Shown here in pieces: positions 51,363 to 60,497 of a DNA stretch of 64,000 nt. The position numbers and the translations under genes are program-made. This stretch comes from Pararhizobium_B sp963838155. Lineage in GTDB: Bacteria; Pseudomonadota; Alphaproteobacteria; Rhizobiales; Rhizobiaceae. How positions within the stretch are numbered: position 1 is the stretch's first letter; each line of letters begins with the position of its first letter. Location: NCBI GenBank assembly GCA_963838155.1, contig CAWIQE010000002.1, forward strand, positions 434,001 to 498,000. The letters run 5' to 3'. The notes beneath the pieces were generated by a model, which was given only the letters and a program-made list of their open reading frames with translations, did not search any database and was not told the origin of the DNA.

Positions 51363-52343
51363 TTGGACGCACCGTCGACAGCCGTCGAGATCGGCCTCAA
51401 TGCAGCGGTGGCGGCCGTCGGCCAGGGCAATCCGCAGATCCTGGCGATCGCACCCGCGGGGTCGGGCCGGCACGACAGCCTGCCCTTCGGCCCGTTCGAC
51501 CCGACGCTCCACCGGACCTTCGAGATGAGCCTGCGGGCGCGGGTGGAGGAACAGACCGCGCTTCACCTCGGCTATGTCGAGCAGCTCTACACCTTCGGGG
51601 ACCGCGGACGGCACAAGCCGGCGCGGGCCGCGGGGCCGCATATCGTGTCGGTCGGCTATCTCGCCCTGACGCGCACGGATGCGGAGTGCGCCGACACGCT
51701 GGCGCGTTCGGGAGCGGTGTGGCGGAACTGGTACGCCTATTTTCCCTGGGAGGACTGGCGCCAGGGACGGCCGGCCATCCTGGACCAGGTCATCCTGCCG
51801 GCGCTCGCCCGCTTCGAGGCTTCGCCGGTGCCGGCGGGGCGCGCCGGGCGACTGCCGGACCGCCGGTCGCGGCTGCGGCTGGCCTTCGGTCTCGGAGACT
51901 TTCCCTGGGACGAGGAGCGGGTGCTGGAACGCTACGAGCTGCTCTACGAGGCCGGCCTCGTCGAGGAAGCGGTCGCCGACGGGCGCACGGAGGCGACCGG
52001 GCTCGCCGTTCCGCTCGGCCGGCCGATGCTGTTCGACCATCGCCGGATCGCCGCCACGGCGGTCGCGCGGCTGCGCGGCAAGATCAAGTACCGGCCTGTC
52101 ATATTCGAGATGATGCCGGCGGAATTCACCCTGACGCAGCTGCAGGCGACCGTGGAGGCGATCTCCGGGCGCCATCTCCACAAGCAGAATTTCCGGCGCC
52201 TGGTGGAGGGGGCCGAACTCGTCGAGCCGACCGGGGGAGCCAGCGCCGTCACCGGCGGCCGGCCGGCGGCGCTCTACCGGTTCCGCCGCAAGATCCTCGA
52301 GGAGCGCCCGGCCCCGGGGCTCAAGGTCGGCGGCCGCGGGTGA
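51363..52343 (+). CDS. nadQ: NadQ-type regulator of NAD synthesis (Nudix-like domain + winged helix)
   Basis: The 326-residue protein begins with a Nudix-like domain that lacks a proper Nudix box (about 1-170: VEIGLNAAVAAVGQGNP, LHLGYVEQLYTFGDRGR) and ends with a winged-helix domain (TLTQLQATVEAISGRHLHKQ NFRR). This is the layout of NadQ/NrtR-like repressors of NAD synthesis in alphaproteobacteria. It converges on nadC-nadB and nadA lies 3 kb away, which supports the call. The start is TTG 51363, 3 nt after and in the same frame as the phosphatase stop; no better start is present. Confidence 0.8.
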   Translation: MDAPSTAVEIGLNAAVAAVGQGNPQILAIAPAGSGRHDSLPFGPFDPTLHRTFEMSLRARVEEQTALHLGYVEQLYTFGDRGRHKPARAAGPHIVSVGYLALTRTDAECADTLARSGAVWRNWYAYFPWEDWRQGRPAILDQVILPALARFEASPVPAGRAGRLPDRRSRLRLAFGLGDFPWDEERVLERYELLYEAGLVEEAVADGRTEATGLAVPLGRPMLFDHRRIAATAVARLRGKIKYRPVIFEMMPAEFTLTQLQATVEAISGRHLHKQNFRRLVEGAELVEPTGGASAVTGGRPAALYRFRRKILEERPAPGLKVGGRG

Positions 52344-52352
52344 CGCGCGCCG

Positions 52353-53225
52353 CTAGGCCGGACCGATCTCGATGTCGAGGCCGATGTCCAGAGGACGCGC
52401 CGCCATGGTGATCTTCGAGGTGGAAATCAGGTCGACGCCGGTTCGCGCGATCCCGGCGACGGTCTCCAGGCTGACGTTTCCCGAGGCCTCTAGGACAGCC
52501 CGGCCGGCTGTCGTTTCCACAGCCTTTTCAAGGCTTTCCAGGCTCATATTGTCAAGCAGAATCACGTCCGGACCGGCGGCGAGCGCGTCCTCGAGCTGGG
52601 CGAGCGTGTCCACTTCCACCTCGACCCGGACGAGATGCCCGGCATAGGCCCTGGCCGCACGGATCGCCCCGCCGACGCTGCCGGCGACCGCGATGTGGTT
52701 GTCCTTGATGAGCACGGCGTCGTCGAGGCCGAAGCGGTGGTTCGAGCCGCCGCCGCAGCGCACGGCGTATTTCTGCAGGGCGCGCAGGCCGGGCAGCGTC
52801 TTGCGGGTGCAGCAGATCTTCGCCTTGGCATCGCCGATCGCCTCGGCGTAGCGCGCCGTTTCGGTGGCGACGCCGCTCAGGTGCATGAGGAAATTGAGGG
52901 CGACGCGCTCGGCCGACAGGATTGCCCGGGCCGGGCCCGAGATCCGCGCCAGCACGGCGCCGGGGGCGATCTCGTCTCCGTCCGAAACGAGCGCCTCGAA
53001 GACGACCGCCGGGTCGACCAGCCGGAAGGCGGCGGCGGCGACGGGCATGCCCGCCACGCGGCCGCGTTCCCGGCTCGCCAGGACGGCGGCCGCCTGCATT
53101 CCGGGCCCGACGGTGGCGTCGGTGGTGATGTCCCCGGCCCGGCCGAGGTCCTCGAGGAGCGCCTGCCGGACGATTCCCTCGATCATGAGCGCGGGCAGTG
53201 CGGGGCGAAGGTCCGTTTTCGTCAT
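52353..53225 (-). CDS. nadC: Nicotinate-nucleotide pyrophosphorylase, decarboxylating
   Basis: NadC turns quinolinate and PRPP into nicotinate mononucleotide. The 290-residue protein has LEDLGRAGDITTDATV, the active-site region CCTRKTLPGLRALQKYAVRC and GGSNHRFGLDDAVLIKDNH. ATG 53225, one base after the nadB stop, is chosen over an in-frame start inside nadB. It ends 9 nt from the nadQ stop. Confidence 0.95.
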   Translation of the reverse strand: MTKTDLRPALPALMIEGIVRQALLEDLGRAGDITTDATVGPGMQAAAVLASRERGRVAGMPVAAAAFRLVDPAVVFEALVSDGDEIAPGAVLARISGPARAILSAERVALNFLMHLSGVATETARYAEAIGDAKAKICCTRKTLPGLRALQKYAVRCGGGSNHRFGLDDAVLIKDNHIAVAGSVGGAIRAARAYAGHLVRVEVEVDTLAQLEDALAAGPDVILLDNMSLESLEKAVETTAGRAVLEASGNVSLETVAGIARTGVDLISTSKITMAARPLDIGLDIEIGPA

Positions 53226-53226
53226 T

Positions 53227-54825
53227 TCAAGCGGGAGCCTTTTCTGCGATGTCGCGCACGGTCGCCTCGACGTCGGCATTGGTCAGGTAGGTGCGGTGAC
53301 GGAAGGCGTCGGAGGGTTCCGGGAAATCGGAACGGAAGTGGCCGCCGCGGCTTTCCTCCCGGCGCAGCGCGCCGACGGCGATCAGCTTGGCGGCCGCTGC
53401 GATGTTTCGGAAGCGGGTGCGGCGGTTCGTCTGCTCGAGGGCGGCGATCTCGCGCACGGCGTCGACGAGCCCGCCGTGCTCGCGCACGACGCCGACATTC
53501 GCCGACATGACCCGGCGCAGGCGCTTCAGTTCCGGACTGTCCTCAAGCGTGACGGTATCGTCCGATTCGTCGGCCGGGTCGCCCCAGTTTCGCAGCTTCG
53601 GCGACGGCAGCAGGCCCTGGATGTCCTCGGCGATGCGGGCGGCGAAGACGACCGCTTCCAGGAGCGAGTTCGACGCCAGCCGGTTGGCGCCGTGGGCGCC
53701 GGTGGAGGCGACCTCGCCGGCCGCCCACAGCCCGTCGAGCGTGGTCCGGCCGTCGGCGTCGGTCAGCACGCCGCCCATGTGGTAGTGGGCCGCCGGGGCG
53801 ACGGGGATCGGCTGCTCGGTCGGATCGATGCCGGCCGCCACGCAGGAGCGGTAGACGGTCGGAAACATGTCGGGGAAACGGCGGCCGATGGCCTTCGTGC
53901 AGTCGAGGAAGGCGCCGCGTCCGGACTGGACTTCCGCGAAGATGCCGCGGGCGACGATGTCGCGCGGCGCCAGTTCGCCGTCCGGGTGGATGTCGAGCAT
54001 GAACCGCCGGCCGGCGCGGTCGACGAGGATCGCGCCGTCGCCGCGCAACGCCTCGGTGGCGAGCGGTGCGGGATCGCGGCCGACGTCCAGGGCGGTCGGG
54101 TGGAACTGCACGAATTCCGGATCCGCCACGACCGCTCCGGCGCGCACGGCCATGCCGAGGCCGCCGCCGCGCGCCTCGTTCGGGTTCGTGGTCACGGAAT
54201 AGAGGTGGCCGATGCCGCCGGAGCACAGGACCACGGCGCGCGCGGGAAAGGCGATGCGCCGGCGGGACTGTCCGGCATCCGGCCGGGCGACGACGCCGGA
54301 CACGTAGCGGCCTTCCGTCAAAAGCTCCTCCACCACGTGGCCTTCCATGAGGCGGATCGACGGGGTGCTTCGGACCGCGGCGACGAGGGCCTGCATGATC
54401 GCCTTTCCGGCCATGTCGCCGCGCACCCGCACGATGCGGCGCTCCGAATGGGCGGCCTCGCGCGACAGGGCGAGACGTCCCTCCAGGTCGCGGTCGAAGG
54501 GCACCCCGTAGGACAGGAGGTCGGCGATGCGCGCCGGACCGTCGGCGATCATGGCGCGGGCGATCTTCTCGTCGACGATGCCGGCTCCGGCGGCCACGGT
54601 GTCGGCGAGATGCTTCTCGATCGTGTCGCCCGGGCTCATCGCGGCGGCGATGCCGCCTTGCGCCCAGGCCGAGGACGCCCCCTCCCCGATCGGCGCGGCG
54701 GCGAGGACGGTGACCGGGCGCGGCGCCAGCTTCAAGGCGCAGAAGAGGCCCGCGAGGCCGCCTCCCACGATGACGACGTCGTCGATGCCGGTCCAGCTCT
54801 GCGGGGAATGCAGGTCGAGGGTCAT
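53227..54825 (-). CDS. nadB: L-aspartate oxidase
   Basis: NadB oxidises L-aspartate to iminoaspartate with FAD. The 532-residue enzyme has the FAD-binding VIVGGGLAGLFCALKL near residue 20, the active-site region ASSAWAQGGIAAAM, and the HYHMGGVLTDADGRTT stretch. ATG 54825 with AAAGGAC upstream is chosen over an in-frame start at 54879. It forms a unit with nadC, and nadA, which takes its product, is separated from it by a LysM gene on the other strand. Confidence 0.95.
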   Translation of the reverse strand: MTLDLHSPQSWTGIDDVVIVGGGLAGLFCALKLAPRPVTVLAAAPIGEGASSAWAQGGIAAAMSPGDTIEKHLADTVAAGAGIVDEKIARAMIADGPARIADLLSYGVPFDRDLEGRLALSREAAHSERRIVRVRGDMAGKAIMQALVAAVRSTPSIRLMEGHVVEELLTEGRYVSGVVARPDAGQSRRRIAFPARAVVLCSGGIGHLYSVTTNPNEARGGGLGMAVRAGAVVADPEFVQFHPTALDVGRDPAPLATEALRGDGAILVDRAGRRFMLDIHPDGELAPRDIVARGIFAEVQSGRGAFLDCTKAIGRRFPDMFPTVYRSCVAAGIDPTEQPIPVAPAAHYHMGGVLTDADGRTTLDGLWAAGEVASTGAHGANRLASNSLLEAVVFAARIAEDIQGLLPSPKLRNWGDPADESDDTVTLEDSPELKRLRRVMSANVGVVREHGGLVDAVREIAALEQTNRRTRFRNIAAAAKLIAVGALRREESRGGHFRSDFPEPSDAFRHRTYLTNADVEATVRDIAEKAPA

Positions 54826-54892
54826 CGCAGGTCCTTTCGCAACAGCCGGGCGCCGCGTGGACAAACGGGGCGCAGGCACCTATCTCCAGTCG

Positions 54893-55417
54893 ATGACCGA
54901 ACAGAACCGTCAGCCATCACGCGTCGCCGCACTTGCCGGCGTGTTGCTCTTCGCCCTCGCGGCGCCGGCCTCCGCGGGATGCGCCGGGTCCGTGCAGACG
55001 GGACACGGCGACAGCCCGCTGGCGCTCGCGCAGCGCTGCGGGACGACGGTGCAGCAGCTTCGCCTCGCCAATCCGGCCATCGACATGAACCGCCCGCTGC
55101 GGGGCCAGATCGTCCAGGTTCCCGGCCAGCAGCCGCCGAAATACATACCGGACTCCGTCAATCGCGGCGTTGCGCCGGCGCCCGTGCCGCTGACGCCGTT
55201 CGGCCAGTCGCCGGCCTACCGGCGCCACAGCCGCTCCCTCATCCAGCGGTCCTCCGTCGAGGGCGGCAGCGCCTACACCGTCCGGCGCGGCGACACGCTG
55301 AGCGCGCTTGCGCGGCAGGCGAACGTGCCGCTCGACGCGCTCCTGGCCGCCAATCCCGGCGTCGACCCGCGCAACCTCGCCGTCGGGCAGCGGATCGTCG
55401 TTCCGCAAACGGACTGA
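54893..55417 (+). CDS. LysM-domain secreted protein
   Basis: The 174-residue protein has a signal peptide (VAALAGVLLFALAAPASAG) and two LysM-like segments: GDSPLALAQRCGTTVQQLRL with PLRGQIVQVP, and YTVRRGDTLSALARQANVPL with NLAVGQRIVVP. LysM domains bind peptidoglycan, so a cell-wall location is likely. There is no catalytic domain. The frame is open upstream within nadB antisense, and ATG 54893 is chosen because the signal peptide follows. It sits between nadB and nadA on the opposite strand. Confidence 0.85.
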   Translation: MTEQNRQPSRVAALAGVLLFALAAPASAGCAGSVQTGHGDSPLALAQRCGTTVQQLRLANPAIDMNRPLRGQIVQVPGQQPPKYIPDSVNRGVAPAPVPLTPFGQSPAYRRHSRSLIQRSSVEGGSAYTVRRGDTLSALARQANVPLDALLAANPGVDPRNLAVGQRIVVPQTD

Positions 55418-55443
55418 ACCGCGGCGCACCGCCCGTCTCCCCG

Positions 55444-56517
55444 TCAGTTGCCGAGGTTGACCATGCGTTCGACGGCCCGGCGCGCCCGCCCGGCGATGGC
55501 GGGATCCACCGTCACCTCCGACGTCATGTAGACGAGGCTGTCGAGGATCTTCGGCAGCGTGATGCGCTTCATGTGCGGGCATAGATTGCACGGCTTGATG
55601 AAGGTGACGTCCGGAATCTCCGCCTGGACGTTGGAGGCCATCGAACATTCGGTGACCAGCAGCACGCGCGCGGGGTGTTCGTTGCGGACATAGTCGATCA
55701 TGCCCGAGGTGGAGCCGGCGAAATCGCTGACGGCGATGACGTCCGGATGGCACTCGGGATGGGCGATGATCTGGATCCCCGGATCGGCTTCCTTGTAGGC
55801 CAGCAGTTCCTTGGCCGTGAAGCGCTCGTGCACCTCGCAGTGGCCCTTCCAGGTGAGGATCGTCTTCTTCGTCTGCCTGGCGACGTTCATCGCCAGGTAC
55901 TCGTCGGGGATGCACAGCACCGTGTCGCTGTCGAGGCTCTCGACGACGGCGAGCACGTTGGACGACGTGCAGCAGATGTCGCTCTCCGCCTTCACCTCGG
56001 CCGAGGTGTTGACGTAGGTGACGACGGGCACGCCCGGATAGCGCTCGCGCAGCAGCCGGACGTCGGCGCCGGTGATCGACTCGGAAAGCGAGCAGCCGGC
56101 CTTCATGTCCGGCATCAGCACGGTCTTCTCAGGATTGAGCAGCTTCGACGTCTCGGCCATGAAGTGCACGCCGCACTGCACGATGATGGGCGCATCGACC
56201 TTCGTCGCCTCGCGGGCGAGCTGCAGGGAATCGCCGACGATGTCGGCGACGCAGTGGAAGATCTCGGGCGTCTGGTAATTGTGGGCGAGAACGACGGCGC
56301 CGCGCTCCTTCTTCAGCCGGTTGATCGCGGCGACATAGGGGGCGAAGACCGGCCATTCGATCGCCGGGATGTGATCCCTGACCTTCTCGTAGAGCGAGGC
56401 GGTCTCGCGCGCCACCCGGTCGTCATAGACCAGATCCGGCATCTCGACGACGCCGTAGCGCTCGGCTGCCGTCGGCGATGCGGTCCGCCCCTCTTCCGGC
56501 TTGCGAAGTGCGCCCAT
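55444..56517 (-). CDS. nadA: Quinolinate synthase
   Basis: NadA condenses iminoaspartate with dihydroxyacetone phosphate using a 4Fe-4S cluster. The 357-residue enzyme has VVLAHNYQTPEIFHCVADIV, and cysteines in MKAGCSLSESI, DICCTSSNV and KPCNLCPHMKRITL that include the three cluster ligands. ATG 56517 with GGAGAG upstream is chosen over an in-frame start at 56601. A candidate operator and promoter lie upstream. With nadB and nadC this completes de novo NAD synthesis from aspartate to nicotinate mononucleotide. Confidence 0.95.
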   Translation of the reverse strand: MGALRKPEEGRTASPTAAERYGVVEMPDLVYDDRVARETASLYEKVRDHIPAIEWPVFAPYVAAINRLKKERGAVVLAHNYQTPEIFHCVADIVGDSLQLAREATKVDAPIIVQCGVHFMAETSKLLNPEKTVLMPDMKAGCSLSESITGADVRLLRERYPGVPVVTYVNTSAEVKAESDICCTSSNVLAVVESLDSDTVLCIPDEYLAMNVARQTKKTILTWKGHCEVHERFTAKELLAYKEADPGIQIIAHPECHPDVIAVSDFAGSTSGMIDYVRNEHPARVLLVTECSMASNVQAEIPDVTFIKPCNLCPHMKRITLPKILDSLVYMTSEVTVDPAIAGRARRAVERMVNLGN

Positions 56518-56546
56518 CTTTTTCTCTCCGTCTCGTCGCCCTCTTT

Positions 56547-56561
56547 TGCTCGAAATGAGCA
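56547..56561. promoter_or_regulatory. Candidate operator upstream of nadA
   Basis: TGCTC-GAAAT-GAGCA is a 5-bp inverted repeat 30 nt ahead of the nadA ATG, in a short AT-rich block. It lies downstream of the candidate promoter, where a repressor could block transcription. NadQ, coded 4 kb away, is the obvious candidate. No copy was found upstream of nadB. Confidence 0.4.
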
Positions 56562-56601
56562 TAACTGGGCCCAAAAGAAAACCGGTCGTGCCGGTACCCA
56601 T

Positions 56602-56630
56602 TATCTATGCCGCGTTCTTTCGAATTGCAA
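56602..56630 (-). promoter_or_regulatory. Candidate promoter of nadA
   Basis: On minus, TTGCAA (56630-56625), 17-nt spacer, TAGATA (56607-56602). It would give a leader of about 78 nt that includes the inverted repeat at 56547-56561. Confidence 0.4.
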
Positions 56631-56794
56631 GCGGCTTTGCGAAACGGTCGGCCAGCCGGACGGTGGGGGCCGCATCAATTTCGGCGATGGATCCTTCGAA
56701 AAAATCAAATAGGCTTGATCGATCCATGGCGGTATGTGTCGTCGGCGGCGGTCCTGCGGGATGCCGCCGAAAACACGCCTTGGGGATCGAAGAG

Positions 56795-58034
56795 ATGTCA
56801 TCGAGCATCAGCCCTGCCGGCAAGCCGGCCTTTCCGTGGACCGTCATCGCGGCCGGGTGCCTCGTTTCGCTGATGACCTTCGGGCCGCGCTCGGCGATGG
56901 GCTTCTTCCAGTTGCCGATGCTCGCGGACACGGGCTGGGACCGCACCACGTTCGGCCTGGCGATGGCGATCCAGAACCTCGCCTGGGGGCTCGGACAGCC
57001 GGTGTTCGGGGCGATGGCCGACAAGTTCGGCACCTGGCGCGTGCTGGCCATTTCCGGCGTCCTCTACGCGACCGGGCTCTACGTCATGGCGCATGCGGCG
57101 AGCCCCACCTGGCTCTATATCGGCGGCGGCCTGCTCGTCGGGCTCGGCGTGGCGGCGGGATCCTTCGGGATCGTGCTGGCCGCGTTCGCCCGTTATGTCA
57201 GCGCCGAGCGACGTTCGTTCGCCTTCGGTCTCGGCACCGCCGCCGGCTCGGCCGGCATGTTCGTCTTCGCGCCGATCAGCCAGGGGCTGATCGGGCGGCT
57301 CGGCTGGTCCGACAGCCTGGTCTGGCTCGGCGCGGCGATGCTCGCGGTTCCGCTGATCGCGATCCCGCTCGCCGGCAACCGGAACCGCGGCGGGGCGGCC
57401 ATGGCCGAGGTGGAACAGTCGGTCCGCGACGCATTGCGGGAAGCGCTCCGGCACCGCAGCTACCGGCTGCTTGACGGCGGGATTCTTCGTCTGCGGTTTC
57501 CAGGTGGCCTTCATCACCGCCCATTTCCCCGCCTATATCGCCGACATCGGCGTCGGGCCGGAATACGCCGTGCTGGCGCTCTCGCTCATCGGCTTCTTCA
57601 ACATCATCGGCTCGCTCACCTCGGGCTATATCGGCCAATGGCTGCCGAAGGCGAACATCCTGATCTTCATCTACCTGGTCCGGGCGGTCGTCATCTCGGC
57701 CTTCCTGCTGCTGCCGCAGACGGGGCTGTCGGTCGTCGTCTTCGCGATCGTCATGGGCCTCCTGTGGCTGGCGACCGTACCGCCGACCAACGGGCTTGTG
57801 GCGGTGATGTTCGGCACCCGCCATCTCGGCATGCTGGGCGGCCTCGTCTTCCTGTCCCACCAGGTGGGCTCGTTCCTCGGCGTCTGGCTCGGCGGCTACA
57901 TGTACGACCGGTTCGGCTCCTATGCTCCGGTCTGGTGGCTGGGCGTGGCGCTCAGCCTGTTCGCCGCCGTCATCCACTGGCCGATCCAGGAACGCATGGT
58001 GGAGCGGACGGGCGGCCTCCAGGCGGCCGAATAG
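56795..58034 (+). pseudogene. MFS transporter (oxalate/formate antiporter-like), split by one frameshift
   Basis: The N-terminal half from ATG 56795 reads as a major facilitator (CLVSLMTFGPRSAMGFFQLP, then GLAMAIQNLAWGLGQPVFGA, GVLYATGLYVMAHAASPTWL). At about 57471 the frame changes by one, and the second half (FQVAFITAHFPAYIADIGVG onward) runs to 58034. Removing one T from CTGCTTGACGGC restores a continuous 412-residue protein with about 12 membrane segments. The rest is well conserved, so the shift is either recent or a sequence error. The substrate is unknown. It diverges from nadA and converges on recO. Confidence 0.82.
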
Positions 58035-58068
58035 GACCGGCGGTCCTCGCGTCCGGCGAAGACCCGGA

Positions 58069-58815
58069 TCAGGCGGGCAGCGGCCTGCGCGCGAGCGCCG
58101 CGAGGGCGGCCTGCACGAAGGCCTCGCGCGAGCCCGGGGGCGGAATGCCGCGCGGCTCGTAGACATGGCGGTGGAGGAAGAAGGCGGTCAGGCGGAAGGC
58201 GCTTTCTAGCCCCTGCCTGTCGGCCGCCTCGACGCTCGGCATCGCGAGGAAGGCCGGCAGCGCCAGGAGCCTGTCGGCGAAGGGAAGTCCGGCCGCACGG
58301 CTGACGGCCCGGCCGGTCTTTGGAGAGACGAAGGCCAGTTCCTCGACGGCGCCGGTCGCCGCACACCGGCTGAGGTCGAGGCCGAAGCCGAGATCGTCGA
58401 GAACGGCAAGCTCGAAGCGCAGGAAGAGTTCGCCCGCGTCGGCCGGGTCGTCCATGGCGTCGAGGATGACGTCCAGCGCCTCGTAGAGGTGCGGATGCGG
58501 GTCGCGCTCGGGCAAAAGGCGCAGCAGCGCACCCATCGCCTGGACGCCGTGGAGCGAGGTCGCCTGCTCCATCAGCCGCGCGGCCCTCAGCGCGACCGGC
58601 TCGAGCTGGAAGGTGCCGAGATGCTCGTCGAGGCGGGCGCGCCATGTCGCCTCGACCTTGTTGCCGGGCTGCAGAAGGGGCTGCTGCCGGCGCGAGCGGC
58701 CGCCGCGCACGAGGCCCATGTGACGGCCGTGCGCAGGCGTCATCACCTCGGCGATGACGCTCGTCTCGCCATGGCGCCTGACTCCGAGAACGATGCCCTG
58801 ATCCTGCCACTGCAT
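58069..58815 (-). CDS. recO: DNA repair protein RecO
   Basis: RecO helps RecF and RecR load RecA on gapped DNA. The 248-residue product has the N-terminal OB-fold (MQWQDQGIVLGVRRHGETSV, then MTPAHGRHMGLVRGG), the helical LYEALDVILDAMDD region, and LAVLDDLGFGLDLSRCAATG. It is last in the lepB-rnc-era-recO row, 18 nt after era. Confidence 0.92.
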   Translation of the reverse strand: MQWQDQGIVLGVRRHGETSVIAEVMTPAHGRHMGLVRGGRSRRQQPLLQPGNKVEATWRARLDEHLGTFQLEPVALRAARLMEQATSLHGVQAMGALLRLLPERDPHPHLYEALDVILDAMDDPADAGELFLRFELAVLDDLGFGLDLSRCAATGAVEELAFVSPKTGRAVSRAAGLPFADRLLALPAFLAMPSVEAADRQGLESAFRLTAFFLHRHVYEPRGIPPPGSREAFVQAALAALARRPLPA

Positions 58816-58833
58816 GGGTCGAGACTTGTCGCC

Positions 58834-59760
58834 TCAGCCGGGAAAGTCCAGCCCCATCTCGCGGTAGCGCTCGGGATCGTCGCCCCAGTTCTCGCGCACC
58901 TTGACGAAGAGGAAGAGGTGGACGGGCTGCTCGAGGATCGCGCCGATCTCCTTGCGGGCGGCCTGGCTGATCGCCTTGATCGTCTGCCCGCCCTTGCCGA
59001 GAACGATCTTCTTCTGGCTGTCGCGCTCGACATAGATCACCTGCTCGACGCGCACGCTGCCGTCCTTCCGTTCCTCCCAGCCCTCGGTCTCGACATGGGA
59101 GGCATAGGGGAGTTCCTGGTGAAGGCGCAGGTAGAGCTTCTCGCGCGTGATCTCCGCGGCGAGCTGGCGCATGGGCAGGTCGGAGATCTGGTCCTCCGGA
59201 TAGTACCAGGGGCCCTCCGGCAAGGCGCCGGCCAGGAAGTCGAGCACGTCGTCGCAGCCCGAGCCGTCGAGCGCCGAGATCATGAAGGTCCGCTCGAAAT
59301 CGACGGCCTCGTTGGCGCGGGCCGTCAGGTCCAGCAGCGTCTCGCGCTTGACGCGGTCGACCTTGTTGAGGAGGAGCACCTTGCGGCTCCGGACCTCCTT
59401 CAACGCCTCGAGGATCGCGGCCGCGTCACCGGCCAGGCCGCGTTCGGCATCGACCAGGAACAGGGTCAGGTCGGCGTCGCGGGCGCCGCCCCAGGCGGTC
59501 GTCACCATCGCCCTGTCGAGGCGTCGCCGCGGCCTGAAGATGCCCGGCGTATCGACGAAGACGATCTGCGCCCGGTCGCGCACGACGATGCCGCGCACGA
59601 TCGCGCGCGTCGTCTGGACCTTGTGGCTGACGATCGACACCTTGGCGCCGACGAAGCGGTTCACCAGGGTCGACTTGCCGGCGTTCGGCGCGCCGATCAG
59701 CGCGACGAAGCCCGAGTGCGTCGGTGTGCCGGGCTGTGCCTCGGGACGGTCATCGTTCAT
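58834..59760 (-). CDS. era: GTPase Era
   Basis: Era binds the 3' end of 16S rRNA and checks small-subunit assembly. The 308-residue protein has G1 GAPNAGKST near residue 23, G3 DTPG, G4 NKVD near residue 137, and a C-terminal KH domain with ARKEIGAILEQPVHLFLFVK. Its ATG overlaps the rnc stop by 4 nt. The rnc-era-recO order is widespread. Confidence 0.95.
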   Translation of the reverse strand: MNDDRPEAQPGTPTHSGFVALIGAPNAGKSTLVNRFVGAKVSIVSHKVQTTRAIVRGIVVRDRAQIVFVDTPGIFRPRRRLDRAMVTTAWGGARDADLTLFLVDAERGLAGDAAAILEALKEVRSRKVLLLNKVDRVKRETLLDLTARANEAVDFERTFMISALDGSGCDDVLDFLAGALPEGPWYYPEDQISDLPMRQLAAEITREKLYLRLHQELPYASHVETEGWEERKDGSVRVEQVIYVERDSQKKIVLGKGGQTIKAISQAARKEIGAILEQPVHLFLFVKVRENWGDDPERYREMGLDFPG

Positions 59761-60497
59761 CCGCGTTCCTTCGACGGTCCATCATTCGAGGGCTCCTCCG
59801 CCCAGACGCCCTCGCGAAGAAGCAGGCGTGCGGCGGCCCGCTGCTCGGCGGCGCGCTTGGAGCGGCTGACGCCCGTTTCCGGCGCCAGGCCGGACACCTC
59901 CACGCTGACCGTGAACTGCGGATCATGATCCGGTCCGGTGCGCTCGGCAATCCTGTAGACCGGGGTGAGCCCGAAGCGGGCATGCGACCACTCCTGAAGC
60001 TCGGTCTTGGCATCGCGGCGCGCGGCGCCGGCGCTCGCTGCGCGCTCGCGCCAGTTGGCCTCGACGAACCGGCGCGCGGCCTCCAGCCCGCCCTCGATGT
60101 AGATCGCGCCGATCAGCGCCTCGACCACGTCGGCGCGCACGTTGAGCATGCGCTTGCCGGTGACCTTCTTGATGTCCGAGCCGGTGCGGATGAAGGCGTG
60201 GAGCCCGATCTCGTCGGCCACGGCCGCGCAGGTCTCGGCGCTGACGAGCTGGTTGAGCCGCACCGAGAGCTCGCCCTCGTTCGCCGTGCCGAACCGTTCG
60301 AACAGCAGTTCGGCGATGCAGAGGCCGAGCACCCGGTCGCCGAGGAATTCGAGCCGCTCGTAATTGCCCTGCCCTGCCGTCCGCGCGCTCGAATGGGTCA
60401 CCGCGCGGTCGAGCCGCGTCTTGTCGCGGAAGACGACGCCGACGAGTTCTTCCAGCTTCGCCCGCTGCTCGGGCGGGAGGCTGTCCGTCCTGGTCAA
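59757..60497 (-). CDS. rnc: Ribonuclease III
   Basis: RNase III cuts double-stranded RNA in rRNA processing and mRNA control. The signature NYERLEFLGDRVLGLCIAEL lies near residue 45, with the catalytic Asp and Glu residues, and the C-terminal dsRNA-binding domain includes DAKTELQEWSHARFGLTP and RAAEQRAAARLLL. I chose TTG 60497, which overlaps the lepB stop (TTGA) and gives 246 residues. GTG 60545 inside lepB would add 16 residues and is an alternative. Confidence 0.92.
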   Translation of the reverse strand: MTRTDSLPPEQRAKLEELVGVVFRDKTRLDRAVTHSSARTAGQGNYERLEFLGDRVLGLCIAELLFERFGTANEGELSVRLNQLVSAETCAAVADEIGLHAFIRTGSDIKKVTGKRMLNVRADVVEALIGAIYIEGGLEAARRFVEANWRERAASAGAARRDAKTELQEWSHARFGLTPVYRIAERTGPDHDPQFTVSVEVSGLAPETGVSRSKRAAEQRAAARLLLREGVWAEEPSNDGPSKERG

